From CAZJBS01 sp964544475 (lineage in GTDB: Bacteria; CLD3; SB21), in assembly GCA_964544475.1 (NCBI GenBank), contig CAZJBS010000008.1:73922-137921 (forward strand): DNA of 64,000 bases, read 5' to 3'. Both the position numbers and the translations under genes were made by a program. The notes under the pieces were generated by a model that saw nothing but the letters and a program-made list of their open reading frames with translations, made no database searches and was not told where the DNA came from. Positions 42,617 through 51,644 of the stretch are shown here, piece after piece (the stretch's first letter is position 1; every line of letters starts with the position of its first letter).

Positions 42617-43290
42617 CGTGAATATCGAACATCAGTTTGTGGACAGTACTTTCGTACCTGGCACGTGGAGCACCATGGAGAAATTGGTTTGCATTGATTT
42701 TGGCCAAACGCGACCAGAAGGTCGTTGTACGTCATCCAATGCCGCCTCGGCAGCTTTTTCCGAAGAACCATTTCGGATTGATCAGCAGATTTTGTTTTTA
42801 CATAACCCCATCTGTTTGAAATGCGGTGAACGTGGGTATCAACACATATTCCAGGCAATCCAAATCCGGCAATAAGAACAAGATTGGCGGTCTTGCGCCC
42901 AACACCTCTCAGTCCAAGCAATTCAACAAGGCTTGATGGTACGGTGCCGTTATGCGACTCCATGAGCTTTCTCGAGATGTCGTGAATCTGACGTGCTTTG
43001 GTATTGTAGAATGCAACCGGGTAAATCAATCTGGAGATTTGCAAAACAGACAGACCGACCATGGCTGGGGCATCATCCGCCATCATAAACAGGCGGTGAC
43101 TGGCTGCCTCAGTAACAGCATCCTTTGTACGAAGACTGAGAATGGTAGAAATCAAGACACGAAAAGGTGAGCGATCTTGCGGATCCACATTGCCAACAAT
43201 GGGTTTAGGCCACCGTGCAGCCTCGCGACGCACTATGGCAAGGACCTTGGATAGCTCTTTATTGGTCATGGTACTGTCCGACAAAGTCAT
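42613..43290 (-). CDS. nth: endonuclease III
   Basis: A 225-residue DNA glycosylase/AP lyase for oxidised pyrimidines. The HhH motif LLGLRGVGRKTANLVL carries the catalytic Lys, VDTHVHRISNRW supplies the Asp, and the C-terminal [4Fe-4S] loop has the canonical C-X6-C-X2-C-X5-C (CKPISPWCSTCQVRKYC). ATG 43290 is used; ATG 43269 is also possible. It is the first gene of a leftward run; mutY, the other base-excision glycosylase here, lies 2 kb away. Confidence 0.93.
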   Translation of the reverse strand: MTLSDSTMTNKELSKVLAIVRREAARWPKPIVGNVDPQDRSPFRVLISTILSLRTKDAVTEAASHRLFMMADDAPAMVGLSVLQISRLIYPVAFYNTKARQIHDISRKLMESHNGTVPSSLVELLGLRGVGRKTANLVLIAGFGLPGICVDTHVHRISNRWGYVKTKSADQSEMVLRKKLPRRHWMTYNDLLVAFGQNQCKPISPWCSTCQVRKYCPQTDVRYSR

Positions 43291-43319
43291 TTGCTATTTT
43301 TAGTCCGTTTGAATATACT
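43291..43319 (+). promoter_or_regulatory. promoter of the VanW gene
   Basis: TTGCTA (43291-43296), a 17-bp spacer and TATACT (43314-43319). The predicted transcript start near 43326 makes the GTG at 43329 an unlikely start and supports ATG 43368. Confidence 0.5.
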
Positions 43320-43367
43320 AATTTTTAAGTGATTTTCAAGAATGCCCAAGGCGAATCGGACCAGTCC

Positions 43368-45296
43368 ATGACTGAAAACCTCAGCGAATTTACAGAACTT
43401 GAGCGTCTTCTGAAGGAGTCTGAACCAACGACAGTCGCTTCTCCTAACCGGCGCCCGGAGGCCCCATTGGCCCCTGATAAACCAATGATCGGCATCTCAT
43501 GGTTGCGATCCCTGGGTTTTCTGATGCTGCTGCTTGGATTGACGGTGGTTGCAGTGGCTGGCCACCATGTTTTCCTCCAGAATCGCAGTTTGTGGCACAG
43601 CCAGGTTGGGCCTGTCGATGTTGGAGGCAGGACCATCAGGGAAATGCGAAAATTGTTGAGCACGTTTGTGGCTGAATTTCGCCGTCAACGGATGGTGGTC
43701 TTGAGCAACGAGGGCCAGTATTTTTTGGTGAATTCTCAAATCATGCCGGCCTTTGATGTGGAAAGCACTTTATTGGAGATTGTACATTCATCGAGGCGGA
43801 CGGATTTTAGTCAAAACTTTGGTCTTCGTCTGCAAAGCCTGTGGAATGGTCGGCGATACCACATTCCGTACTGGTTCGATGAAGCACGATTTGTGAATTC
43901 GATCATAGCCCAGATACCAAATCTCAAAGGCAGGATGCCGATTGACGCAACGGTCAAACTGGATCGCCGCTATTTTGTTACAGTGGCTGGCCGGGACGGC
44001 TTCAGTTTTGATGAAGGGCAGGTGTTAAAAGCCTATCGATCAATGCTTGACAGCCTCCATCTGTCGGACCTGGTCGTCGATGTGTATCCAAAGGCGGCGG
44101 ATATTGATTGGGACATGGCCAATACGGCGAGGCGGAAAGCCGAACGAATTGTCCGTCGAATACTGACCATGGCCTACAGTTATGACGGTTACAATTACGA
44201 TACATGGAAATTGCCACTGCGGGACGTGCGAGAATGGGTGGAATTCAGAAAAATCAAGGAGCTTGAGAATTACAATCTATATCCCGTGTTGAATACGGAA
44301 AAACTGAGAAACCACTTACAGGTCAGGATTGCGAAGTATCTGTATCTGCCAAAGGAAGATATCGTCGTAAAGAATGACCGCGGAAAACCGCTCATCGAAG
44401 GTGTGGCAAAGGATGGCTACTATCTGGATGTGGCCCATTCCGTGGCTGACATCAACGACAGTCTGAGGCTTGAGACGATAGACACCAGCAGCAACTACAT
44501 GGTTCTTCTTCGGGTGGCTCATTTGGCCGGCGGCGTGGCCAATCCGGACAATGAGTTTGGTATTACTGATGTTCTGGCGACCGGGGTCACGGATTTTTTT
44601 GGCTCGCCTGAAAACCGCAAATTCAACATTAAACATGCGGCTATGCAATTTCACAATGTTATTCTGCAACCAGGCGAAAAATTTTCATTCATTCGTTATA
44701 TGGGCAAGGTCGACAGCGCTAATGGATACATGAAGGAACTGGTGATCGTGAACGGCGACAGTCTGGAGCCCCAGTATGGCGGAGGTATTTGTCAGGTGTC
44801 CAGCACCCTGTTTCGGACGGTATTTTTTGCGGGCCTCAAAGTGCTGAACCGCGTGAACCATTCTTTTGAGGTCAAGTACTATAGGCCGGTTGGATTAGAT
44901 GCAACCATCTTTGATCCATATCCTGATTTGAAATTCCAAAACGACACCGATCATCTGCTTGTCGTTCAGAATTTTGTGGATATCAAACGAACGAAAATGT
45001 ATTTCAAATTGATAGGAAAGAAAGACGGCCGGCGTATGAGATTCGAAGGGCCCACCTATGAAGGAATAGTCGGTGAAAAGCAGGAACATTACAAGTATTC
45101 ATGGGTTAGGTACATCGATTTTCCGGATGGAACGAGTCGCAAAGACAAATTCGGGTCGGTCTATCGAAACAGGGAACTTGTCAAACAATACCAACCTGAG
45201 AATCTGCTTGTCATGAAAGACAGCGTCTTTGTACCGGTGTCTCTGGATACGACAAAACTGGCGCCGCCGGGCTTGGAAGAGTCGATTCGGAATTAG
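43368..45296 (+). CDS. VanW-family membrane protein
   Basis: A 642-residue protein, with one TM helix at about residues 40-63 after a short cytoplasmic head. The large exported part has beta-rich repeats, then a VanW domain (about residues 385-550): FNIKHAAMQFHNVILQPGEKFSFIRYMGKVDSANGY, GGGICQVSSTLFRTVFFAGL, NHSFEVKYYRPVGLDATIFD. VanW proteins occur with glycopeptide resistance and cell-wall genes; the exact activity is not established. Length is typical. Convergent with mutY, 4-bp overlap. Confidence 0.85.
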   Translation: MTENLSEFTELERLLKESEPTTVASPNRRPEAPLAPDKPMIGISWLRSLGFLMLLLGLTVVAVAGHHVFLQNRSLWHSQVGPVDVGGRTIREMRKLLSTFVAEFRRQRMVVLSNEGQYFLVNSQIMPAFDVESTLLEIVHSSRRTDFSQNFGLRLQSLWNGRRYHIPYWFDEARFVNSIIAQIPNLKGRMPIDATVKLDRRYFVTVAGRDGFSFDEGQVLKAYRSMLDSLHLSDLVVDVYPKAADIDWDMANTARRKAERIVRRILTMAYSYDGYNYDTWKLPLRDVREWVEFRKIKELENYNLYPVLNTEKLRNHLQVRIAKYLYLPKEDIVVKNDRGKPLIEGVAKDGYYLDVAHSVADINDSLRLETIDTSSNYMVLLRVAHLAGGVANPDNEFGITDVLATGVTDFFGSPENRKFNIKHAAMQFHNVILQPGEKFSFIRYMGKVDSANGYMKELVIVNGDSLEPQYGGGICQVSSTLFRTVFFAGLKVLNRVNHSFEVKYYRPVGLDATIFDPYPDLKFQNDTDHLLVVQNFVDIKRTKMYFKLIGKKDGRRMRFEGPTYEGIVGEKQEHYKYSWVRYIDFPDGTSRKDKFGSVYRNRELVKQYQPENLLVMKDSVFVPVSLDTTKLAPPGLEESIRN

Positions 45297-46432
45297 CGCC
45301 GGCGTTCCAGCAGGTCATCAACGAGCGTCTTGTTCGCTTTCGGAAAGGCGAACGTGTCCAGATCCTTGACGGCAACCCATCGCATTTTGGAACTCCGATT
45401 TGGAGTCATTCTCCCACCCAGATACTTGCAGTCAAAAAAATGCAAAGTGACGCGAAAGTGGGAATATTCGTGATGTATGATGCGTCGCAATCCCAAGACT
45501 TTGACAGAAAGGCCTGTTTCTTCGACGAGTTCTCGCCGGCAAGTATCTTCCAGGGATTCACCTTTCTTTTGTTTTCCACCAGGAAATTCCCATAGACCCC
45601 CTAGAAGCACGCCTTCAGGCCTTTTTGCAATCAGGACCGATTGGCCTTTCCTGACGATGCCAACGGCAACGTGGTAATGAGGCCGTTGAATCCTGGGTTT
45701 CTTCTTGGGCAGTGTGGAAACATCTCTGAGCCTTTTTTTTGCGAGACATAAAGTGTCCATGGGACATGACTCACAACGTGGACGCCGTGGCGTACAAATC
45801 ATGGCCCCTAATTCCATGAGGGCTTGCGCAAATTCTCCAGGCTGCTGCGTTGGAATGAGTGTTTGAACAATATCAGAGATGTATTTCTTTGTTGCAGATC
45901 GGGTGACATCCCGTGTGATACAAAAGAGCCGGCTGATCACGCGAACAACATTTCCGTCGATGGCCGGCAAGCGATGTCCAAAAGCTATGCTCGCGACGGC
46001 TCCAAGGGTGTAAGGGCCAAGGCCCGGCAATTCCGCAAGTTGAGCGGGATCGGATGGAAATTGCCCGCGATATTTGCGAACAATGATCTTCGCAGTCTCA
46101 TGCAGGTATCCTGCGCGGCGATAATAGCCCAGACCTTCCCACTGCTTGAGTATTTCATCCCGCGATGCTCTTGCAAGCCGGTCCACCGTTGGATAGGCCC
46201 TTATGAAACGCAAATAGTACGGTACGGCTTGCTCGACCAGAGTTTGTTGCAGCATGATTTCCGATAACCATATCCGATAGGGATCTCGTACCTTTCGCCA
46301 CGGCAGTGAGCGTCGATTCTTTGCATACCAGTTCAGGAGTCTTGTAGAAATGATCTTAGACCTGGCCACGCGTGATCCCGGGGATTTTGCGATACTGGCT
46401 GGTCCACTTTTCAAAGCGTTGCGATAGTTCAC
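45293..46432 (-). CDS. mutY: A/G-specific adenine glycosylase
   Basis: A 379-residue enzyme that removes adenine opposite 8-oxoG. The N-terminal HhH-GPD domain has LPWRKVRDPYRIWLSEIMLQQT (catalytic Glu), LPGLGPYTLGAVASIAFG, IDGNVVRVISRLF (Asp) and the iron-sulphur cysteines CTPRRPRCESCPMDTLC. The C-terminal MutT-like NUDIX domain (about 235-370) has the GGLWEFPGGKQKKGESLEDTCRRELVEETG box. The first about 27 residues before the normal start are extra, from GTG 46432; a later start is possible. Confidence 0.95.
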   Translation of the reverse strand: MNYRNALKSGPASIAKSPGSRVARSKIISTRLLNWYAKNRRSLPWRKVRDPYRIWLSEIMLQQTLVEQAVPYYLRFIRAYPTVDRLARASRDEILKQWEGLGYYRRAGYLHETAKIIVRKYRGQFPSDPAQLAELPGLGPYTLGAVASIAFGHRLPAIDGNVVRVISRLFCITRDVTRSATKKYISDIVQTLIPTQQPGEFAQALMELGAMICTPRRPRCESCPMDTLCLAKKRLRDVSTLPKKKPRIQRPHYHVAVGIVRKGQSVLIAKRPEGVLLGGLWEFPGGKQKKGESLEDTCRRELVEETGLSVKVLGLRRIIHHEYSHFRVTLHFFDCKYLGGRMTPNRSSKMRWVAVKDLDTFAFPKANKTLVDDLLERRR

Positions 46433-46446
46433 AGGTCATAATCCTG

Positions 46447-46475
46447 TTGATATTGCAGGGATGATTCGATACATT
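46447..46475 (+). promoter_or_regulatory. putative dcd promoter
   Basis: TTGATA (46447-46452), a 17-bp spacer and TACATT (46470-46475), 42 bp before the dcd start. Confidence 0.4.
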
Positions 46476-46517
46476 ACGCGCGACTAATCTACATATTTCC
46501 ATTCTTTTTTCAATCCT

Positions 46518-47075
46518 ATGATTTTGAGTGACTTGTCCATACTTGAAGAGATGAAGAAAGGCACGATTCGAATTGATCCTTTTCGCAAAGAGTGCCTTGG
46601 GTCGAACAGTTATGATGTCCACCTGAGCAGGCATTTTGCCGTTTATGAAGACGATATTCTGGATTGTCGGCTGGATAACGCCATCCGATATTTCGACATA
46701 CCGACTGAGGGTTATGTATTGCTACCAACAAAACTCTATCTGGCTGTGACGGAAGAATACACGGAAACGCATCGGCATGTGCCTTTTCTGGAAGGTAAGT
46801 CATCCATTGGGCGATTGGGCATAGACATTCATGCCACGGCAGGTAAGGGGGACGTCGGCTATTGCAATACCTGGACGTTGGAGATCTCGGTCAAGCAGCC
46901 GGTTCGTATCTATCCGGGCATGCCGATCGGACAATTGATCTATTTTGAAGTTGAAGGCAATGTTGAAACGGCCTACAATCAGAAGACTTCTGCAAAGTAC
47001 GGGCAAAGGACTCAAAAACCCGTGGCATCCCAAATGTTCAAGAACTACAACACCAAGACCAATCAATGGAAGTAG
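46518..47075 (+). CDS. dcd: dCTP deaminase
   Basis: A 185-residue enzyme that deaminates dCTP to dUTP in thymidylate supply. The catalytic core is EGKSSIGRLGIDIHATAG, followed by YCNTWTLEISVKQPVRIYPGMPIGQLIYF with the TLE motif; the C-terminal tail GQRTQKPVASQ closes the active site. The IHATAG-KGD-VGY loop differs from the usual IDPGF spelling. It starts a three-gene run in which each start overlaps the preceding stop, including the regulator-kinase and tyrS. Confidence 0.92.
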   Translation: MILSDLSILEEMKKGTIRIDPFRKECLGSNSYDVHLSRHFAVYEDDILDCRLDNAIRYFDIPTEGYVLLPTKLYLAVTEEYTETHRHVPFLEGKSSIGRLGIDIHATAGKGDVGYCNTWTLEISVKQPVRIYPGMPIGQLIYFEVEGNVETAYNQKTSAKYGQRTQKPVASQMFKNYNTKTNQWK

Positions 47076-48235
47076 AATCCAAAAGAAATAACGCAAAAGC
47101 GGCACTCTTGATTGTTGATGACGAGCCGCGCGTCCTTGAGGTACTTGTGAAAACGTTTGAAAGTCAGTATGTCGTGTGGCCCTGTCTGAATGCCATGGAA
47201 GCGCTCGAGGTTCTTGCGGTTCATGATGTACAAGTTATCCTGACAGACGAGCGCATGCCGAAGATGGGCGGCATGACGTTTCTGAAGCAGGCCAGAGAAA
47301 GGAATCCGTCAACCGTCAACATTATTCTGACGGCCTATTCAGACATCACTGTGGCCATTGAGGCCATCAATAGCGGTATTGTCTACCGATACATCGTCAA
47401 ACCGTGGGATACTGAGGAGCTAATGGTTATTGTTCGTCAGGCCTTTGAAAGGCATCATTTGTTTGAACATAACAGAGTGCTTGCAGAAACCCTGGTTTCA
47501 AAAAACAAGGAATTGGAGGAACGGCTTGAGGAATTGGAAAGGACGAGAGAAAAGCTTTCGAGGTCTGAGAAACTCAGCCTGATTGGCCAATTGACGGCCA
47601 GCATCGGTCATGAACTCAAAAATCCGTTGTCGCGTATTAAGTCCGCAGCCAATATCATCAAGACGGACATGACGGATGCATCGGATGAAAAGAAAGAACT
47701 CCTTAAGATTATTGACAATGAAGTATTGATCTCAACCAAGATCATCAACGACTTGCTTGACTTTTCAAGAGACAGAAAAGCGTCGCTAAAGTTCAGTGAT
47801 CTCAACCAGATTATTGAGTCAACACTGTCCCGCCTTCGCATTCCACAACACATAGTCCTTGAACAGGACCTCGAACATAACTTGACCGGACTTTACCTGG
47901 ATGATGGGCAAATTCAGCAAGTATTGATCAATCTCATCATGAATTCGATTCAGGCATTGGACGACGGTGGCAAGATCTATTTGAAGACTGAAAGAACCGG
48001 CACAGGCGTGCAGATGACGGTAAAGGACACCGGATGCGGCATAAGGCCGGAGCACATTGAGAAGATCTTTGAGCCGCTGTACACAACCAAGCCCAAGGGT
48101 ATCGGCCTTGGCATGTCCATAGTAAAAATGCTGATGGACAAACACGAAGGGAGCATTGAAATTGATAGCCGGGAGAATGTCGGTACGACGGTGATTTTGA
48201 ACTTTCCTTTGGTTCCGAGTTCGGTGAGGAATTGA
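47066..48235 (+). CDS. receiver-histidine kinase hybrid (REC first), soluble
   Basis: A 389-residue cytoplasmic protein with no TM helix. A receiver occupies about 13-130, with phosphoacceptor D61 (LTDERMPKMGG) and a KPWDTEELM lysine. A coiled linker (about 140-170) follows, then HisKA with GHELKNPL (H182), and a HATPase with INLIMNSIQA and DTGCGI boxes. REC at the N-terminus feeding a kinase is the inverse of a normal hybrid kinase; the receiver probably governs kinase activity in a phosphorelay. Its partner is not in the window. The start overlaps dcd by 10 bp. Confidence 0.85.
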   Translation: MEVESKRNNAKAALLIVDDEPRVLEVLVKTFESQYVVWPCLNAMEALEVLAVHDVQVILTDERMPKMGGMTFLKQARERNPSTVNIILTAYSDITVAIEAINSGIVYRYIVKPWDTEELMVIVRQAFERHHLFEHNRVLAETLVSKNKELEERLEELERTREKLSRSEKLSLIGQLTASIGHELKNPLSRIKSAANIIKTDMTDASDEKKELLKIIDNEVLISTKIINDLLDFSRDRKASLKFSDLNQIIESTLSRLRIPQHIVLEQDLEHNLTGLYLDDGQIQQVLINLIMNSIQALDDGGKIYLKTERTGTGVQMTVKDTGCGIRPEHIEKIFEPLYTTKPKGIGLGMSIVKMLMDKHEGSIEIDSRENVGTTVILNFPLVPSSVRN

Positions 48236-49446
48236 TGTTCAAGCCGGTTTCAGCCCAGTTGGATGTGATAAAAAGGGGAGTTGTCGATCTCATTCCTGAA
48301 AGTGAACTTGTCCAAAAGCTGGAAATGTCTTACAGCCGACAGAAGCCGTTGAAGGTAAAACTGGGTTGCGACCCTTCACGGCCGGATCTGCACCTTGGAC
48401 ATTCAGTAGTACTGCGCAAACTAAGGCAATTTCAGGACTTGGGCCACGAAGCAATCTTGGTAGTTGGGGATTTTACGGGGATGATTGGAGATCCGAGCGG
48501 ACGGAACAAGACGAGGCCGCCGCTTTCCATAGAAGAGACACGTCATAACGGCCAAAGCTATTTTGAGCAGGCTTCGAAAATCCTGGACAAGGACAGGACG
48601 AGAATAGTCTACAATTCGGAGTGGCTTGGAGCCATGTCATTCGCCGAAGTCGTTCGATTGGCGGGACACTATACCGTCGCGCGAATGCTTGAACGTGACG
48701 ATTTTGAGAAAAGGTTCAGGTCCGGGGAGCCCATCAGCATCCACGAATTGCTGTATCCGCTGGCGCAGGCGATGGATTCCGTGGCGTTGGAGGCTGATAT
48801 CGAACTCGGGGGAACCGATCAGCGATTCAATCTTCTGGTTGGACGCGATATTCAGAGGGAATATGGACTTGACCAGCAAGTGATCATTACCCTGCCAATC
48901 CTGGAGGGGACGGATGGCATTCAGAAGATGAGCAAATCCCTCGACAATTATGTAGGCCTTGATGATTTGCCAAAAGAGATGTTTGGCCGGATCATGTCCA
49001 TACCGGACACATTAATTTACAGGTACTTTGAATTGACCACCGATGTCCCGCCTGAAGAACTCAAGCGGATTCACGACGATCTTGATGATCCGATGGTCAA
49101 TCCATCCCTTATCAAGCGCCGTTTGGCCAGACAAGTTATTGATCTTTATCATCCAAAAGGCGAGGCAGAGAAGGCCGAGGTGGAATTTGATTTGGTCTTC
49201 AAGAAAAAGAACATACCAGACGATATCCCCGAATTTCATGTAACGACCGCAACCATTCCACTGATCCGCCTTTTGGCCGAGAGTAAGATGGTTGACTCTG
49301 GCAACGAGGCACGGCGTCAAGTGAAGCAAGGTGCAGTAAGCATCAATACCGAGAAGATTACCGATGAAAAATATGTGGTTTCCGTCAGCGGTGAAACGGT
49401 GATCAAAGTAGGAAAAAGGAAATTTTTACGCGTCAAGAAGGTGTGA
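48235..49446 (+). CDS. tyrS: tyrosyl-tRNA synthetase
   Basis: A 403-residue class I synthetase. The ATG shares a base with the kinase stop and GAGGA lies upstream. HIGH appears as HLGH, and KMSKS is intact (QKMSKSLDNYVG). The GCDPSRPDLHLGH and LIYRYFELT elements place it in the TyrZ-like group. A C-terminal S4 domain (IPLIRLLAESKMVDSGNEARRQVKQGAVSINTEKI) binds the tRNA variable arm. It converges on pssA with a gap of 3 bp. Confidence 0.95.
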   Translation: MFKPVSAQLDVIKRGVVDLIPESELVQKLEMSYSRQKPLKVKLGCDPSRPDLHLGHSVVLRKLRQFQDLGHEAILVVGDFTGMIGDPSGRNKTRPPLSIEETRHNGQSYFEQASKILDKDRTRIVYNSEWLGAMSFAEVVRLAGHYTVARMLERDDFEKRFRSGEPISIHELLYPLAQAMDSVALEADIELGGTDQRFNLLVGRDIQREYGLDQQVIITLPILEGTDGIQKMSKSLDNYVGLDDLPKEMFGRIMSIPDTLIYRYFELTTDVPPEELKRIHDDLDDPMVNPSLIKRRLARQVIDLYHPKGEAEKAEVEFDLVFKKKNIPDDIPEFHVTTATIPLIRLLAESKMVDSGNEARRQVKQGAVSINTEKITDEKYVVSVSGETVIKVGKRKFLRVKKV

Positions 49447-49449
49447 GTA

Positions 49450-50214
49450 CTATTCGATTGCGGGGATGTCGTTAATGTCTTCTTCCGCGGAGCTCTGCTT
49501 GAACAATTCAAAAATAGCTCTGAAAAGTCCCGTGAGAATAAATACCATCATAGCAGGAAAGATGGCCTTGGATGGGAAGATAAGGAAAACGGGTAGGAAA
49601 AGCGCTAGCAGTGCGATCTTCACCACATCCACGGTCTTCTTGAGGGAAAAATTCGGCATCGCTTCGTAGCGAATACGGCTGACCATCAATATCGAGACGA
49701 GCAGGGTGACGAGGGTCAGCAATTCTATGTGGGCAAAATCTCCAAATACCGCTTCTTCAAAAACCACAAAAGTGGCAAGACAAATCGCCGAAGAGGGAAT
49801 AGGCAATCCCTTGAAGAAACTGTCCTTTTCACTGATATCCGTTATTTGAGTGTTGAATCTGGCAAGACGAATGCCGCCAAATAAGAGTGGCAGAAAACTG
49901 ACCAGAATTCCTATCGTTCCCCATGCAAAAAAGTAAGACTTGTACAGAAGTACAGCGGGGGCAAAGCCAAACGACGAAATATCGGCCAGGGAATCCAATT
50001 CAACGCCGAATTCGGAGCTGGACTTAACGAGCCGGGCGACCTTGCCGTCAAGTACATCCATGATTGAGGCCACCACAATCAGCCAGGCCGCCGTCAAATA
50101 ATCTCCCTGAATGGAGTGTACCACGGACAAGAATCCGGCGAAGAGATTCAACGCCGTCACCATGGATGGCAAATGCCGTTTTGGAGACCGTCTCACAATG
50201 GTGTCCTCCGGCAA
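49450..50214 (-). CDS. pssA: CDP-diacylglycerol-serine O-phosphatidyltransferase
   Basis: A 254-residue membrane enzyme that makes phosphatidylserine. The CDP-alcohol phosphotransferase motif D-G-x2-A-R-x8-G-x3-D-x3-D is present (DVLDGKVARLVKSSSEFGVELDSLAD), with about seven hydrophobic helices. It directly follows psd, so the pair makes phosphatidylethanolamine. The last 20 residues are acidic and polar. It is the end gene of the leftward operon starting at mtnA. Confidence 0.95.
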   Translation of the reverse strand: MPEDTIVRRSPKRHLPSMVTALNLFAGFLSVVHSIQGDYLTAAWLIVVASIMDVLDGKVARLVKSSSEFGVELDSLADISSFGFAPAVLLYKSYFFAWGTIGILVSFLPLLFGGIRLARFNTQITDISEKDSFFKGLPIPSSAICLATFVVFEEAVFGDFAHIELLTLVTLLVSILMVSRIRYEAMPNFSLKKTVDVVKIALLALFLPVFLIFPSKAIFPAMMVFILTGLFRAIFELFKQSSAEEDINDIPAIE

Positions 50215-50865
50215 TTATGACTTGATTCTGCCAATAATCGTGTCGCCTCCGTTGACTTTGTCCCCAATGTTCACGGCAAGTTCGACACTCAAAGGCAAGA
50301 AGATGTCCACCCGCGAGCCGAACTTGATGATTCCGAATCGGTCTCCTCGGTTGACGTGGGAGTCCATCTTCAGGTTGCAAATAATGCGCCGTGCCAGCAA
50401 GCCGGCAATCTGCTTGAAGACGATTCGAACGCCGTTGGCTTCAATGCCGATCACCGTTTGTTCATTTCGCAGGGATGCATCCTCACGAAAGGCAGCCAGG
50501 AATTGGCCGGGCACATACGCCAGATGACTTATCAATCCGGACATTGGAATTCGGTTAACATGGACGTTGAATACGGATAAGAAAATGCTCACCTGTCGCG
50601 CCCTGGCCCGGATAAACTGGTTTTCATCCACTTCTTTTATCAACACCACTCGGCCGTCGGCAGGTGAGACAATGACCCCGGATTCTGAGGGAATTGAACG
50701 CTCAGGATCCCGAAAGAAATATATCACCAGTACGTCAACACACAACACGAGGATGGCCAGGGGCGGAATGGCAGGATGACGGCTGAAAAAATAGGAAATC
50801 AACAGCAGGAGAAGCAGCGTGTTGACGAGGAGGATAGTGGTCAGGCCTTCTCGTGAAATCTTCAA
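50215..50865 (-). CDS. psd: phosphatidylserine decarboxylase, short (archaeal-type) form
   Basis: A 216-residue proenzyme that makes phosphatidylethanolamine from phosphatidylserine. It has one TM helix (about 8-28, VNTLLLLLLISYFF) and a second (38-52), then the VSPADGRV strand, the FLSVFNVHVNRIP core and the self-cleavage motif FGSRVDIFLP, where the Ser becomes the pyruvoyl group. The short length places it with the archaeal-type Psd proteins. It abuts pssA with no gap. Confidence 0.95.
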   Translation of the reverse strand: MKISREGLTTILLVNTLLLLLLISYFFSRHPAIPPLAILVLCVDVLVIYFFRDPERSIPSESGVIVSPADGRVVLIKEVDENQFIRARARQVSIFLSVFNVHVNRIPMSGLISHLAYVPGQFLAAFREDASLRNEQTVIGIEANGVRIVFKQIAGLLARRIICNLKMDSHVNRGDRFGIIKFGSRVDIFLPLSVELAVNIGDKVNGGDTIIGRIKS

Positions 50866-50882
50866 TGGTCACTCCGAATTGT

Positions 50883-51644
50883 TTAGTTGGTGCCTTTTAG
50901 TTTTTCGTCCCTGGTTCTGGGATGTGTGATTCGTTTTGCAAACTCTGCATACAGCCGGCTGACTTCGCCATCTGAACTCTGAGCCAGTTTTTTCTCAAGT
51001 CGAACGCCGCTGTCGATGTCCCACAGGCGACAACTGTCCAACGTGATGTCGTCGGCAACAAAGAGACGACCCTGACTCCGGCCAAATTCAATCTTCAAGT
51101 CGGCAAGGTTGAAGTTCCGTCTCTCAAAAAAATTCTTCATGATCGCATTAATTTTTGCTGACAACCTTTGGATAAGGCGGACTTCTTCCTGATTGGATTG
51201 CGCAAAGGCATAAAGATGGTATTCGTTGACCATCGGGCTGCCGAGTTTCTCATTCTTGTAGTAGAATTCAATGATAGGTGCGGGCAAAACGTCGCCATCC
51301 GGTATTCGAAACGACTTGGCAAAGGCCCCGCTGGAAATATTCCGGATAATGACATTGACGGGTATCATGTCCAGACGCCGCACGACGAGTACTTTGTCGT
51401 CCAGTTTGCCAATGTAATGGGTGGGAATGTGGTAACTGTCCAGGAACTGAAAAATATACGAGGCGACCTCGGCATTTAGCTGCGCCTTGCCCCTTGCCTT
51501 GACAATTTTCTTGCCATCTAATGGTACCAGATCGTTCTTGAATTCCATCATGGCATAATCCGCATGGCTCGTCGAATAGAGCTTCTTGGTGTGGCCTTCC
51601 ACCAGCAGCGGACCTTTTTCCAGTTTCTTGATGTTAATTTCCAC
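50883..51644 (-). CDS. purC: SAICAR synthetase
   Basis: A 253-residue purine-pathway ligase joining aspartate to CAIR. Motifs are LVEGHTKKLY (nucleotide loop, in place of EGKTKxxY), MMEFKNDLVPLDGKK, VRRLDMIPVNVIIRNISSGAFAKSF, FYYKNEKLGSPMVNEYH and DLKIEFGRSQGRLFVADDITLDSCRLWD. It starts inside the end of purB (11-bp overlap), confirming co-translation with that gene. Confidence 0.95.
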   Translation of the reverse strand: MEINIKKLEKGPLLVEGHTKKLYSTSHADYAMMEFKNDLVPLDGKKIVKARGKAQLNAEVASYIFQFLDSYHIPTHYIGKLDDKVLVVRRLDMIPVNVIIRNISSGAFAKSFRIPDGDVLPAPIIEFYYKNEKLGSPMVNEYHLYAFAQSNQEEVRLIQRLSAKINAIMKNFFERRNFNLADLKIEFGRSQGRLFVADDITLDSCRLWDIDSGVRLEKKLAQSSDGEVSRLYAEFAKRITHPRTRDEKLKGTN

